A stretch of 20,368 bases of DNA from Ignavibacteria bacterium UBA961 (GCA_002293005.1 DBCJ01000101.1:8666-29033), one strand, 5' to 3'; shown: positions 1 through 6,899, counted from the stretch's first letter. A program made the numbers and translations. Notes: generated by a model not told the origin, from the letters alone.

Positions 1-14
1 AGGAAATAGATACA

Positions 15-866
15 ATGTCAATAACACCACAAATGGTTAAAGACCTGCGCGACAAAACAGGTGCAGGCATGGCTGATTGTAAAAAAGCACTCGATGAAGC
101 ACAAGGCGACATGCAAGAAGCAGTTGAGATTCTTCGCAAGCGTGGTGCTGCCTCTGCAGCAAAGCGCGCAGATCGTTCTGCAAATGAAGGTATCGTCATT
201 GCGAAAACATCAGCTGATGGATCAAAGAGCGTTATTCTTGAAGTCAATTGCGAAACTGACTTTGTTGCACGCAATGAAGAATTCGTAAAATATGCTGATG
301 AACTAGCAAATGCATTATTGAATAGCGATGCAAAAGATGAAGAATCTTTGATGGCTATCAATATCGGTGATAAAACTCTCGGTGATCTTCACAATGAAAT
401 TCTTGCTAAATTCAGCGAGAAAATTGGTTTGAAGCGCTTTGAAATCATTCAAGCAAATGGATTTGTTGCTGATTATATTCATGCAGGAAATAGACTTGGT
501 GTTCTTCTTGAAACCAATATCAATAATGCTGCAGATGAAGCAAAAGCTCTTCTTCGTGATGTTGCAATGCAAATTGCAGCTATGAATCCTGCTTATGTAA
601 AGCGCGAAGATGTACAAACCGACGCATTGGAAAAAGAGATTGAAATTTACCGCGATAAAGCAATTCAAGAAGGTAAAAATCCTGAGATTGCTGATCGTAT
701 CGCAAAAGGACAAATCGAAAAATTCTATCAAGAACAATGCTTGCTTGAGCAAAGCTTTGTGAAGGATAGCAAGAAAACTGTTAAAGACATTCTCGCAGAG
801 ATTGGCAAATTGACAGGTGAGTCTGCAAGTGTTATTAGCTTCCGCAGATATTTTCTTGGCGAATAA
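15..866 (+). CDS. tsf: Elongation factor Ts
   Basis: EF-Ts is the guanine-nucleotide exchange factor that recycles EF-Tu from its GDP to its GTP form in the cytoplasm. The 283-residue product has the usual bacterial length. Visible features are the N-terminal UBA-like segment with the TGAGMADCKKAL motif (residues 15-26) and the TDFVARN signature (residues 81-87), followed by two dimerisation/core repeats. An AGGAAA ribosome binding site lies at 1-6, eight bases before the ATG. rpsB normally precedes tsf and would lie just left of the window. pyrH and frr follow on the same strand, the usual order in many bacteria. A terminator-like hairpin lies just downstream, so expression of pyrH relative to tsf may be reduced. 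Identification is secure. Confidence 0.97.
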   Translation: MSITPQMVKDLRDKTGAGMADCKKALDEAQGDMQEAVEILRKRGAASAAKRADRSANEGIVIAKTSADGSKSVILEVNCETDFVARNEEFVKYADELANALLNSDAKDEESLMAINIGDKTLGDLHNEILAKFSEKIGLKRFEIIQANGFVADYIHAGNRLGVLLETNINNAADEAKALLRDVAMQIAAMNPAYVKREDVQTDALEKEIEIYRDKAIQEGKNPEIADRIAKGQIEKFYQEQCLLEQSFVKDSKKTVKDILAEIGKLTGESASVISFRRYFLGE

Positions 867-892
867 TGTGATTCATTGTCCATGAAATAAGT

Positions 893-931
893 AGCGGCAT
901 GAATTTTTCGTAAATTTATGCCGCTTTTTTT
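893..931 (+). terminator. Intrinsic terminator-like hairpin between tsf and pyrH
   Basis: A 14-bp stem (893-906 pairing with 912-925, one G-T wobble) closes a 5-base TTCGT loop and is followed by a run of seven T (925-931). This is a textbook rho-independent terminator. It sits only 22 bases before the pyrH start codon, and I see no promoter between it and pyrH, so it more likely works as a partial terminator setting the tsf to pyrH ratio, unless a promoter lies inside tsf. Confidence 0.88.
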
Positions 932-953
932 ATATCCGTTCAAGGAGAAATCC

Positions 954-1670
954 ATGCAAAGTCCGCGCTATAAACGCATACTGCTCAAATTGAGCGGAGA
1001 ATCTTTAATGGGAGATCAACAATTTGGTCTTTCATCCTCCATTTTGAAACAATATGCCAAGGATGTTGCAAAAGTATATCAACTTGGTGTTGAAATTGGA
1101 ATTGTGATTGGTGGTGGAAATTTCATTCGTGGTGAACAAGCCGCTCAACAAGGGATTGATAAAGTCTCAGGTGATTATATGGGTATGCTCGCCACAGTTA
1201 TCAATTGTATAGCGTTTCAACATGCATTGGAAGAAGAAGGATTGCCAACAAGACTACAAACGGCAATTCATATGCAACAAATTGCAGAGCCTTTCATCAA
1301 AAGAAGAGCAATCAGACATCTTGAGAAAAAACGAATCGTGCTTTTTGGAGCAGGAACAGGAAATCCCTATTTCACCACAGATTCTGCAGCCGCATTGCGC
1401 GCCATAGAAATGGAAGCCGATGTCATTATCAAAGGCACAAGAGTAGATGGTGTATATGATGATGATCCGGAAAAAAATCCTCTTGCAAAACGATATGATT
1501 CAGTGTCTTATCAAGAGGTATTGCTGAAAGGTCTGAAGGTAATGGATGCAACAGCCATTGCATTGTGTCAAGACAATGCATTACCAATTCTCGTGTTCAA
1601 CATGAATGAACCGGGTAATTTGGAAAAAGTAATTATGGGTGAAAGCATCGCCACAATCGTACAACATTAA
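954..1670 (+). CDS. pyrH: Uridylate (UMP) kinase
   Basis: UMP kinase phosphorylates UMP to UDP with ATP and supplies all pyrimidine nucleotides; the bacterial enzyme is a cytoplasmic hexamer of the amino-acid-kinase fold. The 238-residue product shows the KLSGES phosphate-binding motif (12-17), the GGGNFIRG glycine loop (53-60), DYMGMLATVIN (74-84) and GTGNPYFTTDSAAA (134-147), all typical of PyrH. The ATG at 954 is chosen because AAGGAGA (942-948) is ideally placed before it. The in-frame ATG at 918 lies inside the terminator stem and would add 12 residues not seen in the family. It is preceded by the tsf hairpin and followed 19 bases later by frr. Confidence 0.96.
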   Translation: MQSPRYKRILLKLSGESLMGDQQFGLSSSILKQYAKDVAKVYQLGVEIGIVIGGGNFIRGEQAAQQGIDKVSGDYMGMLATVINCIAFQHALEEEGLPTRLQTAIHMQQIAEPFIKRRAIRHLEKKRIVLFGAGTGNPYFTTDSAAALRAIEMEADVIIKGTRVDGVYDDDPEKNPLAKRYDSVSYQEVLLKGLKVMDATAIALCQDNALPILVFNMNEPGNLEKVIMGESIATIVQH

Positions 1671-1689
1671 ATCTATCGAGGATTTTACT

Positions 1690-2250
1690 ATGCCGGTTAA
1701 TGATATCGTCAAAGAAGCAGGCAATGCAATGGCAAAAGCCGTTGAACATGCCGGTCAACATATCTCAAAAGTTCGCACAGGCAGAGCTTCAGTTACTTTG
1801 CTTGACAATGTGAAAGTAGATTATTATGGTACAGCGACTCCTCTTGCTCAAGTTGGAAATTTGTCAGTGCCTGATGCAAGAACAATCTTGATTCAACCAT
1901 GGGATAAAGGCACTCTTTCAGCTATTGAAAAGGCTATTCTCACATCTGATCTTGGTTTAAATCCTTCAAATGATGGGTCGGTAATCAGAGTTCCGATTCC
2001 ACCACTCACTGAAGAAAGAAGAAAAGAATTTGTGAAACTCTGCAAAAAATTCGCGGAAGAAGGAAAAGTAGCTGTTCGCAATATACGCCGTGATCATATG
2101 GAAGAATTGAAAGTGGCTGAAAAGAAAGAGCACTATTCAGAAGATGACAGAAAACGCGGTGAGGATGAAATTCAAAAATTGACCGATAGATATGTAAAAG
2201 ACATAGATGCGATCATGGTCAAGAAAGAAAAAGAAATTCTTGAAGATTAA
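1690..2250 (+). CDS. frr: Ribosome recycling factor
   Basis: RRF works with EF-G to split post-termination ribosomes. The 186-residue product has normal family length and the expected two-domain pattern: a charged helical domain with KVRTGRAS (about residue 27-34), the small domain with ATPLAQVGNLSVPDARTILIQPWD, and the C-terminal helix containing VRNIRRD. The ATG at 1690 is preceded by GAGGA (1678-1682). An upstream in-frame ATG at 1639 lies inside pyrH and would add 17 non-homologous residues, so it is rejected. It lies 19 bases after pyrH and 6 bases before mazG, so these three are probably one transcript. Confidence 0.97.
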   Translation: MPVNDIVKEAGNAMAKAVEHAGQHISKVRTGRASVTLLDNVKVDYYGTATPLAQVGNLSVPDARTILIQPWDKGTLSAIEKAILTSDLGLNPSNDGSVIRVPIPPLTEERRKEFVKLCKKFAEEGKVAVRNIRRDHMEELKVAEKKEHYSEDDRKRGEDEIQKLTDRYVKDIDAIMVKKEKEILED

Positions 2251-2256
2251 TCATCC

Positions 2257-3072
2257 ATGTCAACACAACCGATTCCAATTCCAACACCTGAAAATCCTGA
2301 ATCCATCAAGGATCAATTCGAGTCATTCGTAAAGCTTGTACAAGTTTTACGACTTGAATGTCCATGGGATCGTAAGCAAACTCATGAATCCATTTCTCAC
2401 TTATTCATCGAAGAAGCATATGAAATGATTGATGCGATTGCGACAGGTGATGATGAGGAATTTGCGAAAGAACTCGGTGATCTGTTTTTGCATATTCTCA
2501 TGCATGCGGTCATTGCAGAACAAAGAGGATCTTTTTCTATCATCGATGTGATGAAGAAAGTGCAATCCAAACTGATACATCGACATCCTCATGTATTTGG
2601 AGATACAAATGCAGAAGATGAAGAGACAGTGCGCAAGAACTGGGAAGAACTCAAAATGCAAGAGGGAAGATCATCAGCATTGGAAGGTGTTCCAAATGCA
2701 TTGCCAGCTTTGATTCGTGCACAAAGAATACAAGAAAAAGCAGCCAATGTTGGATTCGATTGGGATAATGAATCAGATGTCTGGAATAAAGTTGATGAGG
2801 AATTGCAAGAGTTGCACGTAGAACTGGAACAAGGAAATCCGGAACGCATTACGGATGAATTAGGCGATGTACTATTCTCAATAGTCAATGCTGCAAGATT
2901 CCGTTCAATCATTGCTGAAGATGCATTGCAAAAGACATCAAATAAATTCAAAAAACGATTCATGATCATCGAACAAATGGCTCAGGAACAAGGCAGACAA
3001 TTAAAAGATATGACCTTGCAAGAGATGGATGATCTCTGGAATGAAGTGAAAGCAAAAGAAAAGGGACAATAA
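2257..3072 (+). CDS. mazG: MazG nucleoside triphosphate pyrophosphohydrolase
   Basis: MazG hydrolyses (d)NTPs to NMP and pyrophosphate, cleaning aberrant nucleotides and, in E. coli, affecting ppGpp-linked survival. The 271-residue protein has the full two-domain layout. The N-terminal domain has CPWDRKQTHES (35-45), the metal-binding EE-x2-E motif at 52/53/56 and E72/D75 in ELGDLF. The C-terminal domain repeats it at E181/E182/E185 with E201/D204 in ELGDVLF. The N-terminal half normally retains weak activity and the C-terminal half most of it (family knowledge). The start is six bases after the frr stop with no strong Shine-Dalgarno, suggesting translational coupling. Its stop codon lies in the loop of the following terminator. 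Confidence 0.95.
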   Translation: MSTQPIPIPTPENPESIKDQFESFVKLVQVLRLECPWDRKQTHESISHLFIEEAYEMIDAIATGDDEEFAKELGDLFLHILMHAVIAEQRGSFSIIDVMKKVQSKLIHRHPHVFGDTNAEDEETVRKNWEELKMQEGRSSALEGVPNALPALIRAQRIQEKAANVGFDWDNESDVWNKVDEELQELHVELEQGNPERITDELGDVLFSIVNAARFRSIIAEDALQKTSNKFKKRFMIIEQMAQEQGRQLKDMTLQEMDDLWNEVKAKEKGQ

Positions 3073-3084
3073 GTCCCTTTTTTT
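3059..3084. terminator. Bidirectional terminator between mazG and the lolA-like gene
   Basis: A 9-bp stem, AAAAGGGAC (3059-3067) with GTCCCTTTT (3073-3081), has a 5-base loop that contains part of the mazG stop codon. On the plus strand it runs into T7 (3078-3084). On the minus strand the complement of the A-rich left arm supplies a U-rich tract. It therefore probably ends both the tsf-pyrH-frr-mazG transcript and the convergent LRR-lolA transcript, whose stop codon overlaps the right end at 3083. Confidence 0.85.
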
Positions 3085-3706
3085 ATCGCAAGTCTATTAT
3101 CTCTGCATCCTTCGGGGGAATGAAAGTAAAATTTGCATCGGTGATCCCACCATTTATTTTCAATGCCTCCAAATCCCACACTTGTTTTTGATTTCCATCC
3201 ACGGCAGATATTCTCCTGATTTCCGAGCTACCTTTCTTTACATAAATCGTGAGTGATTTTATTCCTAATGCAGACTTCCCATTCTTGGGAATCAACTCCA
3301 ATCCATGATGCGAGATATTTCCAATCGAGAAATCATGAAAATCTTTTGGTTGATAATTATAGAGAAAATTGAACAGGACAATATCAAGTGAACTTGATGG
3401 CCTGCTCTTTATTTCATTGATGGTCACATTCTTTCTGGTAGGATGATAATTCCAAACTGTATGGCCATCGCATATGATTTTTCTATCATTCAAATCCAAT
3501 ATGTATTTCCCCGAACGCATCGCCTTTAGCGTGCCGGTGATTCCTGATATCGGCTCAATGCCCACGAATTTTGCTTCCAGCGAATTCATATTGCCATAAC
3601 GCTTGCGAAGCTGAGCAAAGAGTTCATTCTTTTTGTCCTGACTTAAAAGTTCATTAGTAAAAAGTAGAACCACTAAGGACAAAAGAAAAATCATTTTATT
3701 TACCAT
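3083..3706 (-). CDS. LolA-like outer-membrane lipoprotein carrier protein
   Basis: The product resembles LolA, the periplasmic chaperone that carries lipoproteins from the inner to the outer membrane. It has a hydrophobic signal peptide (about residues 1-22, after MVNKMIF). The mature part shows the LolA pattern: RSGKYILDL (arch strand), IICDGHTVWNYHPTRKNVT with the conserved DG..W.Y.P, and the C-terminal FTFIPPKDAEIIDL, which matches the family ending F.F.pP..aeviD. The 207-residue length is normal. The ATG at 3706 has GGAG seven bases upstream on the minus strand and overlaps the end of the LRR gene by 11 bases, so the two are co-translated. The pairing with an LRR protein is unusual. I name no symbol because Bacteroidota carry several LolA paralogues. 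Confidence 0.8.
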   Translation of the reverse strand: MVNKMIFLLSLVVLLFTNELLSQDKKNELFAQLRKRYGNMNSLEAKFVGIEPISGITGTLKAMRSGKYILDLNDRKIICDGHTVWNYHPTRKNVTINEIKSRPSSSLDIVLFNFLYNYQPKDFHDFSIGNISHHGLELIPKNGKSALGIKSLTIYVKKGSSEIRRISAVDGNQKQVWDLEALKINGGITDANFTFIPPKDAEIIDLR

Positions 3707-4922
3707 TCTTCAACTCCGGTTTTGAATTGGGTTCTTTTATCTTCTGCACTTTGCCTTCCTCTCTTCTTCTATCAATCTCTTTTCTGCTCACTATGCCAAT
3801 ATCCCTTAAGGATTGCATGGTCATGATTTCTTTGATGGGAATTGACTCGAGTGGATTCTTACCAATACTGAGAGTGTTGAGATATTGCAAGGCAGAAATT
3901 CCGTTCGGTAGTGTTGTAAGTAAATTACTTTCTATTGACAATTGTGTGAGACTTTTACATTTCCACAATGATGGAGATAATTGTGTCATAGAATTGTAGG
4001 ATAAATCAAGTTCTCTCAAAATTGAGTTCTCAGGTATGTCATTTGGTAAAGACTTGATTTGATTTCCAGAAAGATTTAAACTTTGAAGTGTGATGAGTGA
4101 GAATAATTCTTTTGGTACGGTGGTCAATTGATTGGCGGATAAATCAATTGAAAAGAGAGTTGTGGAATTTTTAATCTCAGAAGGCAATGTTTTGATCTTG
4201 TTTTTCGATAATGTCAAATTTCGTAATGCAGGCAATTCCAACAATGCCTTAGGAATGGTTGTCAATCCATTGTTTGAAGCAGAAAATGTTCGCAATAATA
4301 TTAGCTTTTCAATTCCAGCGGGTAATTCACTTAATCGACTACCATCTATGCCAAGTGAATGTAACTTTTTTAACTGGGACAATTCCGGAAATGAAGTCAA
4401 TTGTAGATTTGAGATATTTAAATCATTTAATGATTCCAATCCAAGTATTGACTTTGGAATGCTTGTAAGATTCAAATCTGAAATATTTAAAACCTTCAAA
4501 TTCTGCATCCCTGAAAAGTCCGGGAGTGAACTTATTGGATTGGAAGATATATCTAATAATTCCAATTCAGGCAAACTGTTGATACTGTTCGGAATTGAGG
4601 AAATCTTATTATTTGAAATAAGTAGTCTCTTCAACTTTTTCAATGAAGAAATACCATCTGGTATTGTCGGGATTTCATTGAAAGAAAGAGTCAATTCTTC
4701 TATGTTCGTACATTTTAGAAGGTCGATGGGAAATTCTTTGAATCTTCTGCGACTGAAATTGATATGAGTGATTTCCTCAGGTTTAAATTTCAAATCTTCC
4801 ACGCCTTTTGCATCTCTTCTTTTCAATTTTTGGAATTTCTCCGCCTGAGTATTTTCTTGTTGTGCTTGCACAGAAATACATAATGTGAGAAAGAAGAAGA
4901 ATGCCAAGATATAGGATTTCAT
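3696..4922 (-). CDS. Secreted leucine-rich-repeat protein
   Basis: The product is a 408-residue exported protein made almost wholly of leucine-rich repeats. From the ATG at 4922 it opens with a classical signal peptide (MKSYILAFFFF..., ending near VQAQ). After a short charged linker (KLKRRDAKGVEDL) come about 14 consecutive repeats of 22-24 residues, consensus LxxLxLSxNxIxxLPxxIxxL, and a basic tail rich in K, R and E. The repeats form a solenoid usually used for protein binding; no enzyme domain is visible. An alternative ATG at 4955 adds 11 residues (MIVINIKRVEH) before the signal peptide and sits three bases after a TAATTTTG promoter element; I prefer 4922 because it gives a normal signal peptide. 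It overlaps the lolA-like gene and is divergent from the NHL lipoprotein gene. The ligand cannot be predicted. Confidence 0.85.
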   Translation of the reverse strand: MKSYILAFFFFLTLCISVQAQQENTQAEKFQKLKRRDAKGVEDLKFKPEEITHINFSRRRFKEFPIDLLKCTNIEELTLSFNEIPTIPDGISSLKKLKRLLISNNKISSIPNSINSLPELELLDISSNPISSLPDFSGMQNLKVLNISDLNLTSIPKSILGLESLNDLNISNLQLTSFPELSQLKKLHSLGIDGSRLSELPAGIEKLILLRTFSASNNGLTTIPKALLELPALRNLTLSKNKIKTLPSEIKNSTTLFSIDLSANQLTTVPKELFSLITLQSLNLSGNQIKSLPNDIPENSILRELDLSYNSMTQLSPSLWKCKSLTQLSIESNLLTTLPNGISALQYLNTLSIGKNPLESIPIKEIMTMQSLRDIGIVSRKEIDRRREEGKVQKIKEPNSKPELKNGK

Positions 4923-4958
4923 ATGTTCTACTCTTTTTATATTAATTACAATCATTGA

Positions 4959-4966
4959 CAAAATTA
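4959..4966 (-). promoter_or_regulatory. Candidate -7 element for the LRR-lolA operon
   Basis: Read on the minus strand this is TAATTTTG, a full match to the Bacteroidota TAnnTTTG -7 element. It lies three bases before the ATG at 4955 and about 36 bases before the preferred start at 4922. No clear TTTG -33 box is seen at the usual distance, so the assignment rests on the -7 match and on its mirror image in front of the divergent gene. Confidence 0.55.
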
Positions 4967-4968
4967 CC

Positions 4969-4982
4969 TGATATGCATATCA
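4969..4982. promoter_or_regulatory. 14-bp perfect palindrome, possible operator
   Basis: TGATATGCATATCA is a perfect inverted repeat near the middle of the 58-bp region between the divergent ATGs at 4955 and 5014. It begins two bases from the LRR-side -7 element and would overlap the spacer of that promoter and the upstream part of the other. A dimeric regulator binding here could control both genes. No regulator gene is adjacent, so function is inference. Confidence 0.4.
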
Positions 4983-5002
4983 CTTGCTATCGTAAACATT
5001 CC

Positions 5003-5010
5003 TAATTTTG
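5003..5010 (+). promoter_or_regulatory. Candidate -7 element for the NHL lipoprotein gene
   Basis: TAATTTTG matches the TAnnTTTG consensus and ends three bases before the ATG at 5014. Because the family TSS usually lies a few bases past this element, the mRNA would be leaderless or nearly so. A CTTG at 4983-4986 is a weak -33 candidate with a 16-base spacer, shorter than the usual 19-20. Confidence 0.55.
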
Positions 5011-5013
5011 TAC

Positions 5014-6087
5014 ATGATTAAAAATGCATTGCACATTCTGACGATATTCATTGTTCTTTCATTGGGTTTTATTTCCTGTAATGATGCTCCCCAAGCTCCG
5101 GAAGCTGTTCCGGATACAGGAAAGATCAATGATACACTGTATATTCCGCTTCAACCCGATTGGACCGATTTTAATGAGCCGTCTGATATTTTCATAGGTC
5201 GTGAACCATTTGTTTATGTGGCCGACACTAAGAATAATCGTATTGTGATGCTCGATATTGCCGGTCGCCGTGTTGGTGTCTCGGGCTTTATCAAAAATCC
5301 TATTGCTATCGCTCAGGATGGATTATTTGATTTACTGATATGTGGTGAAGTTGATACTGTATTGCAAGGAAAGACAGTGACGATTGGGGCAATATACCGC
5401 ATTCATCTAAGTGATGTTAGACATTCAATTGCCAATGCACCTATTCAATGTGTGTATACTCAAGCCGGCAGACCTGAAAGAAGGTTTACGGGAATAACGG
5501 TCCTCCAAGGTAATGCATATTTGATTTCTAGAACAGGTCCAAGCAATGCCTCTCGCTTTGATCCGGATGATGCTGTACTATTGATGAGTCCTCAAGATTC
5601 TGTCACGAGCAGATTGTCCTCACTTGTTCCTGAAGGCAATGCATTGTATTCAATCGGTTCGATTTCCTCTCTCTCTGTTGCGGCTGATAGATCCCAAGAT
5701 TTTCTGTTCACGCAGATTTCCCCCAATATGCAGTATAAAGTGCAGTGGCTGAGTTATGTTACTGGTGACATAACAGGGTGGTTTCAAAAGTTTAATCCTG
5801 CTGATCCTACTACTTCAGGAAGAGATTTGATTAGTGTAGGTCGCTTTGATAGGCCTGAGGATATCACATATGATGCCTTTGGGAATGTATATGTGATCGA
5901 TGCAGGCAAAGATTCTGTTCTAAAGTTCACATCCACTGGTAAAGAGATGCATTCTTTTGGTGGCTCAGGCGCAGGCAAATCTCAATTTTCCTCACCCTCA
6001 GGGATTGCCTGGTTCAATAAAACCCTCTATGTGGCAGACACGAAAAATAATCGGATATGTCGTTTCCGCCTTTCCACTGACCAATAA
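5014..6087 (+). CDS. NHL-repeat beta-propeller lipoprotein
   Basis: This is a 357-residue predicted outer-membrane or periplasmic lipoprotein with an NHL-type beta-propeller. The N-terminus is a type II signal peptide ending LSLGFISC, with lipid-accepting Cys22. The mature protein contains NHL-like blades, clearest at both ends: VYVADTKNNRIVMLD (about 68-82), then FDRPEDITYDAFGNVYVIDAGKDSVLKF, and PSGIAWFNKTLYVADTKNNRI near the C-terminus. The same VADTKNNRI string in the first and last blades suggests a closed ring. NHL propellers usually bind proteins, carbohydrate or RNA; no catalytic residues are recognisable. A TTG six bases upstream (5008) falls within the promoter-like TAATTTTG, so the ATG at 5014 is chosen. 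Specific function unknown. Confidence 0.82.
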   Translation: MIKNALHILTIFIVLSLGFISCNDAPQAPEAVPDTGKINDTLYIPLQPDWTDFNEPSDIFIGREPFVYVADTKNNRIVMLDIAGRRVGVSGFIKNPIAIAQDGLFDLLICGEVDTVLQGKTVTIGAIYRIHLSDVRHSIANAPIQCVYTQAGRPERRFTGITVLQGNAYLISRTGPSNASRFDPDDAVLLMSPQDSVTSRLSSLVPEGNALYSIGSISSLSVAADRSQDFLFTQISPNMQYKVQWLSYVTGDITGWFQKFNPADPTTSGRDLISVGRFDRPEDITYDAFGNVYVIDAGKDSVLKFTSTGKEMHSFGGSGAGKSQFSSPSGIAWFNKTLYVADTKNNRICRFRLSTDQ

Positions 6088-6116
6088 AAAAAGCCATATG
6101 GAATTCCATATGGCTT
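6086..6116 (-). terminator. Perfect-palindrome terminator after rpsU
   Basis: A 26-base perfect palindrome (6091-6116, left arm AAGCCATATGGAA) is followed on the minus strand by T7 (complement of 6086-6092). This is a strong intrinsic terminator for the rpsU transcript. On the plus strand the stem is followed by TTAATACTTG, a poor tract, so it would terminate the NHL gene less well. Confidence 0.85.
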
Positions 6117-6137
6117 AATACTTGTGACAAGAATGAT

Positions 6138-6332
6138 TTATTCTTGTTCCATCGTTGCACGATATTGACGACGAGCAGCTTTCATGCGTGAAAGACGCTT
6201 CTCTACAGAAGGCTTTATGAAAAAAGCACGCTTTTTGAATTCGCGCAAAACTCCGCTACGCTCATATTTTTTCTTAAAGCGACGAAGTGCTCTGTCGATC
6301 GACTCATTGGATTGGATTGTTACGCCTACCAT
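6138..6332 (-). CDS. rpsU: 30S ribosomal protein bS21
   Basis: bS21 sits near the anti-Shine-Dalgarno end of 16S rRNA on the 30S subunit. The 64-residue product starts MVGVTIQSNESIDRALRRFK and continues with KKYERSGVLREFKKRAFFIKP, the typical short, Arg/Lys-rich bS21 seen in Bacteroidota and relatives; EKRLSRMKAARR forms the second helix. The ATG at 6332 has AAAGAGAT directly upstream. It follows the Tudor-like gene by 28 bases, is probably co-transcribed from the promoter at 6813-6844, and ends at the palindromic terminator. In some Bacteroidota bS21 helps sequester the anti-SD and autoregulates (published for Flavobacterium); whether that applies here is unknown. Confidence 0.96.
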   Translation of the reverse strand: MVGVTIQSNESIDRALRRFKKKYERSGVLREFKKRAFFIKPSVEKRLSRMKAARRQYRATMEQE

Positions 6333-6360
6333 ATCTCTTTTCTGGATAAGATGGATAATT

Positions 6361-6768
6361 TTATTTAACTAAATTTTCAATCAATTTTTTCTCTTTTTGC
6401 TTTTCAAATTGAACGATGATCGCAAAACCACCATTGGAAATAATCTCCTTTGAAAGAACAACGCCGAGATCGTCCCATTTCTGATGGTAAATAACATCAC
6501 CTACAGCATATACATCAGATGGGTTGTAAATTTTGGAATCTTCTTTTGAAACCTGTACAATAGCTGCAGTCTTGTCTGATTTTGCCTCAAGAACATCCAA
6601 ATCAACAAGTTGAGAATGGCGGCTGAGCGTACAACGTGCCCACTGGCGACGGCCTTCCGCAGACTCCATTGGTTCGCCAATAAGCTCATGCTTGGTTTCT
6701 TTCATCAAGAAAGGAGAAAAGAGCTTGACATATTTGGCTTTTCTGGCGCGTCTGACTTTTGTAGCCAT
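6361..6768 (-). CDS. Uncharacterised protein with C-terminal Tudor/PcrA-CTD-like module, upstream of rpsU
   Basis: I do not recognise the whole protein. It has 135 residues. The N-terminus is very basic (MATKVRRARKAKYVKL). A middle segment (about 30-78) has no family I can name. The last ~50 residues, YAVGDVIYHQKWDDLGVVLSKEII... and IIVQFEKQKEKKLIEN, have the pattern vGD.v.H..wg.GvV......g....V.F...g.K.L, typical of small SH3/Tudor-like barrels such as the C-terminal domain of PcrA/UvrD helicases or CarD-type RNA-polymerase-interacting modules. No signal peptide or membrane segment is seen, so it is probably cytoplasmic and may bind nucleic acid or RNA polymerase (inference). The ATG at 6768 has GGAG six bases upstream. 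It is the first gene of a two-gene operon with rpsU and has a well-formed promoter at 6813-6844. Confidence 0.75.
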   Translation of the reverse strand: MATKVRRARKAKYVKLFSPFLMKETKHELIGEPMESAEGRRQWARCTLSRHSQLVDLDVLEAKSDKTAAIVQVSKEDSKIYNPSDVYAVGDVIYHQKWDDLGVVLSKEIISNGGFAIIVQFEKQKEKKLIENLVK

Positions 6769-6812
6769 TTGGAACTCCGTTCACAGACTGAAATTACACA
6801 ATACAGGGACTG

Positions 6813-6844
6813 CAAATATACAAAGAAATAGGTTATCCACCAAA
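6813..6844 (-). promoter_or_regulatory. Promoter of the Tudor-like gene/rpsU operon
   Basis: On the minus strand TTTG (6844-6841), a 20-base spacer and TATATTTG (6820-6813) match the Bacteroidota -33/-7 consensus TTTG-N19-20-TAnnTTTG exactly. The sequence continues CAGTCCC, shared with the mreB promoter. The predicted 5' leader to the ATG at 6768 is about 35-40 bases. Confidence 0.75.
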
Positions 6845-6899
6845 CTCAACTGATTCTGTATCAATGTGTTGTGATAACAAACCGTAACATTCCCTGATC

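Noticed and set aside
315..752. 145-residue open frame antisense to tsf
   Set aside because: It lies wholly within the secure EF-Ts gene on the other strand, is Cys/Phe/Ile-rich without domains, and has no ribosome binding site.
918..953. Upstream ATG for pyrH
   Set aside because: It sits in the terminator stem and adds residues outside the family; the ATG at 954 has a strong Shine-Dalgarno.
1639..1689. Upstream ATG for frr
   Set aside because: It lies within pyrH and adds 17 residues not found in ribosome recycling factors; GAGGA supports 1690.
3765..4760. Possible DNA repeat or CRISPR-like array suggested by regular spacing
   Set aside because: The ~69-base periodicity is explained by 23-residue leucine-rich repeats; units are not identical and there are no spacers.
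4132..4767. 211-residue plus-strand open frame opposite the LRR gene
   Set aside because: Its regular N/S/F-rich composition is the antisense reflection of the 23-residue LRR periodicity, not an independent protein.
5008..5013. TTG start for the NHL lipoprotein
   Set aside because: The TTG is part of the probable -7 promoter element; ATG at 5014 gives a normal lipoprotein signal peptide.
6832..6899. Possible terminator after mreB (TATCA...TGATA)
   Set aside because: A 5-bp AT-rich stem without a T-run; not distinguishable from chance.
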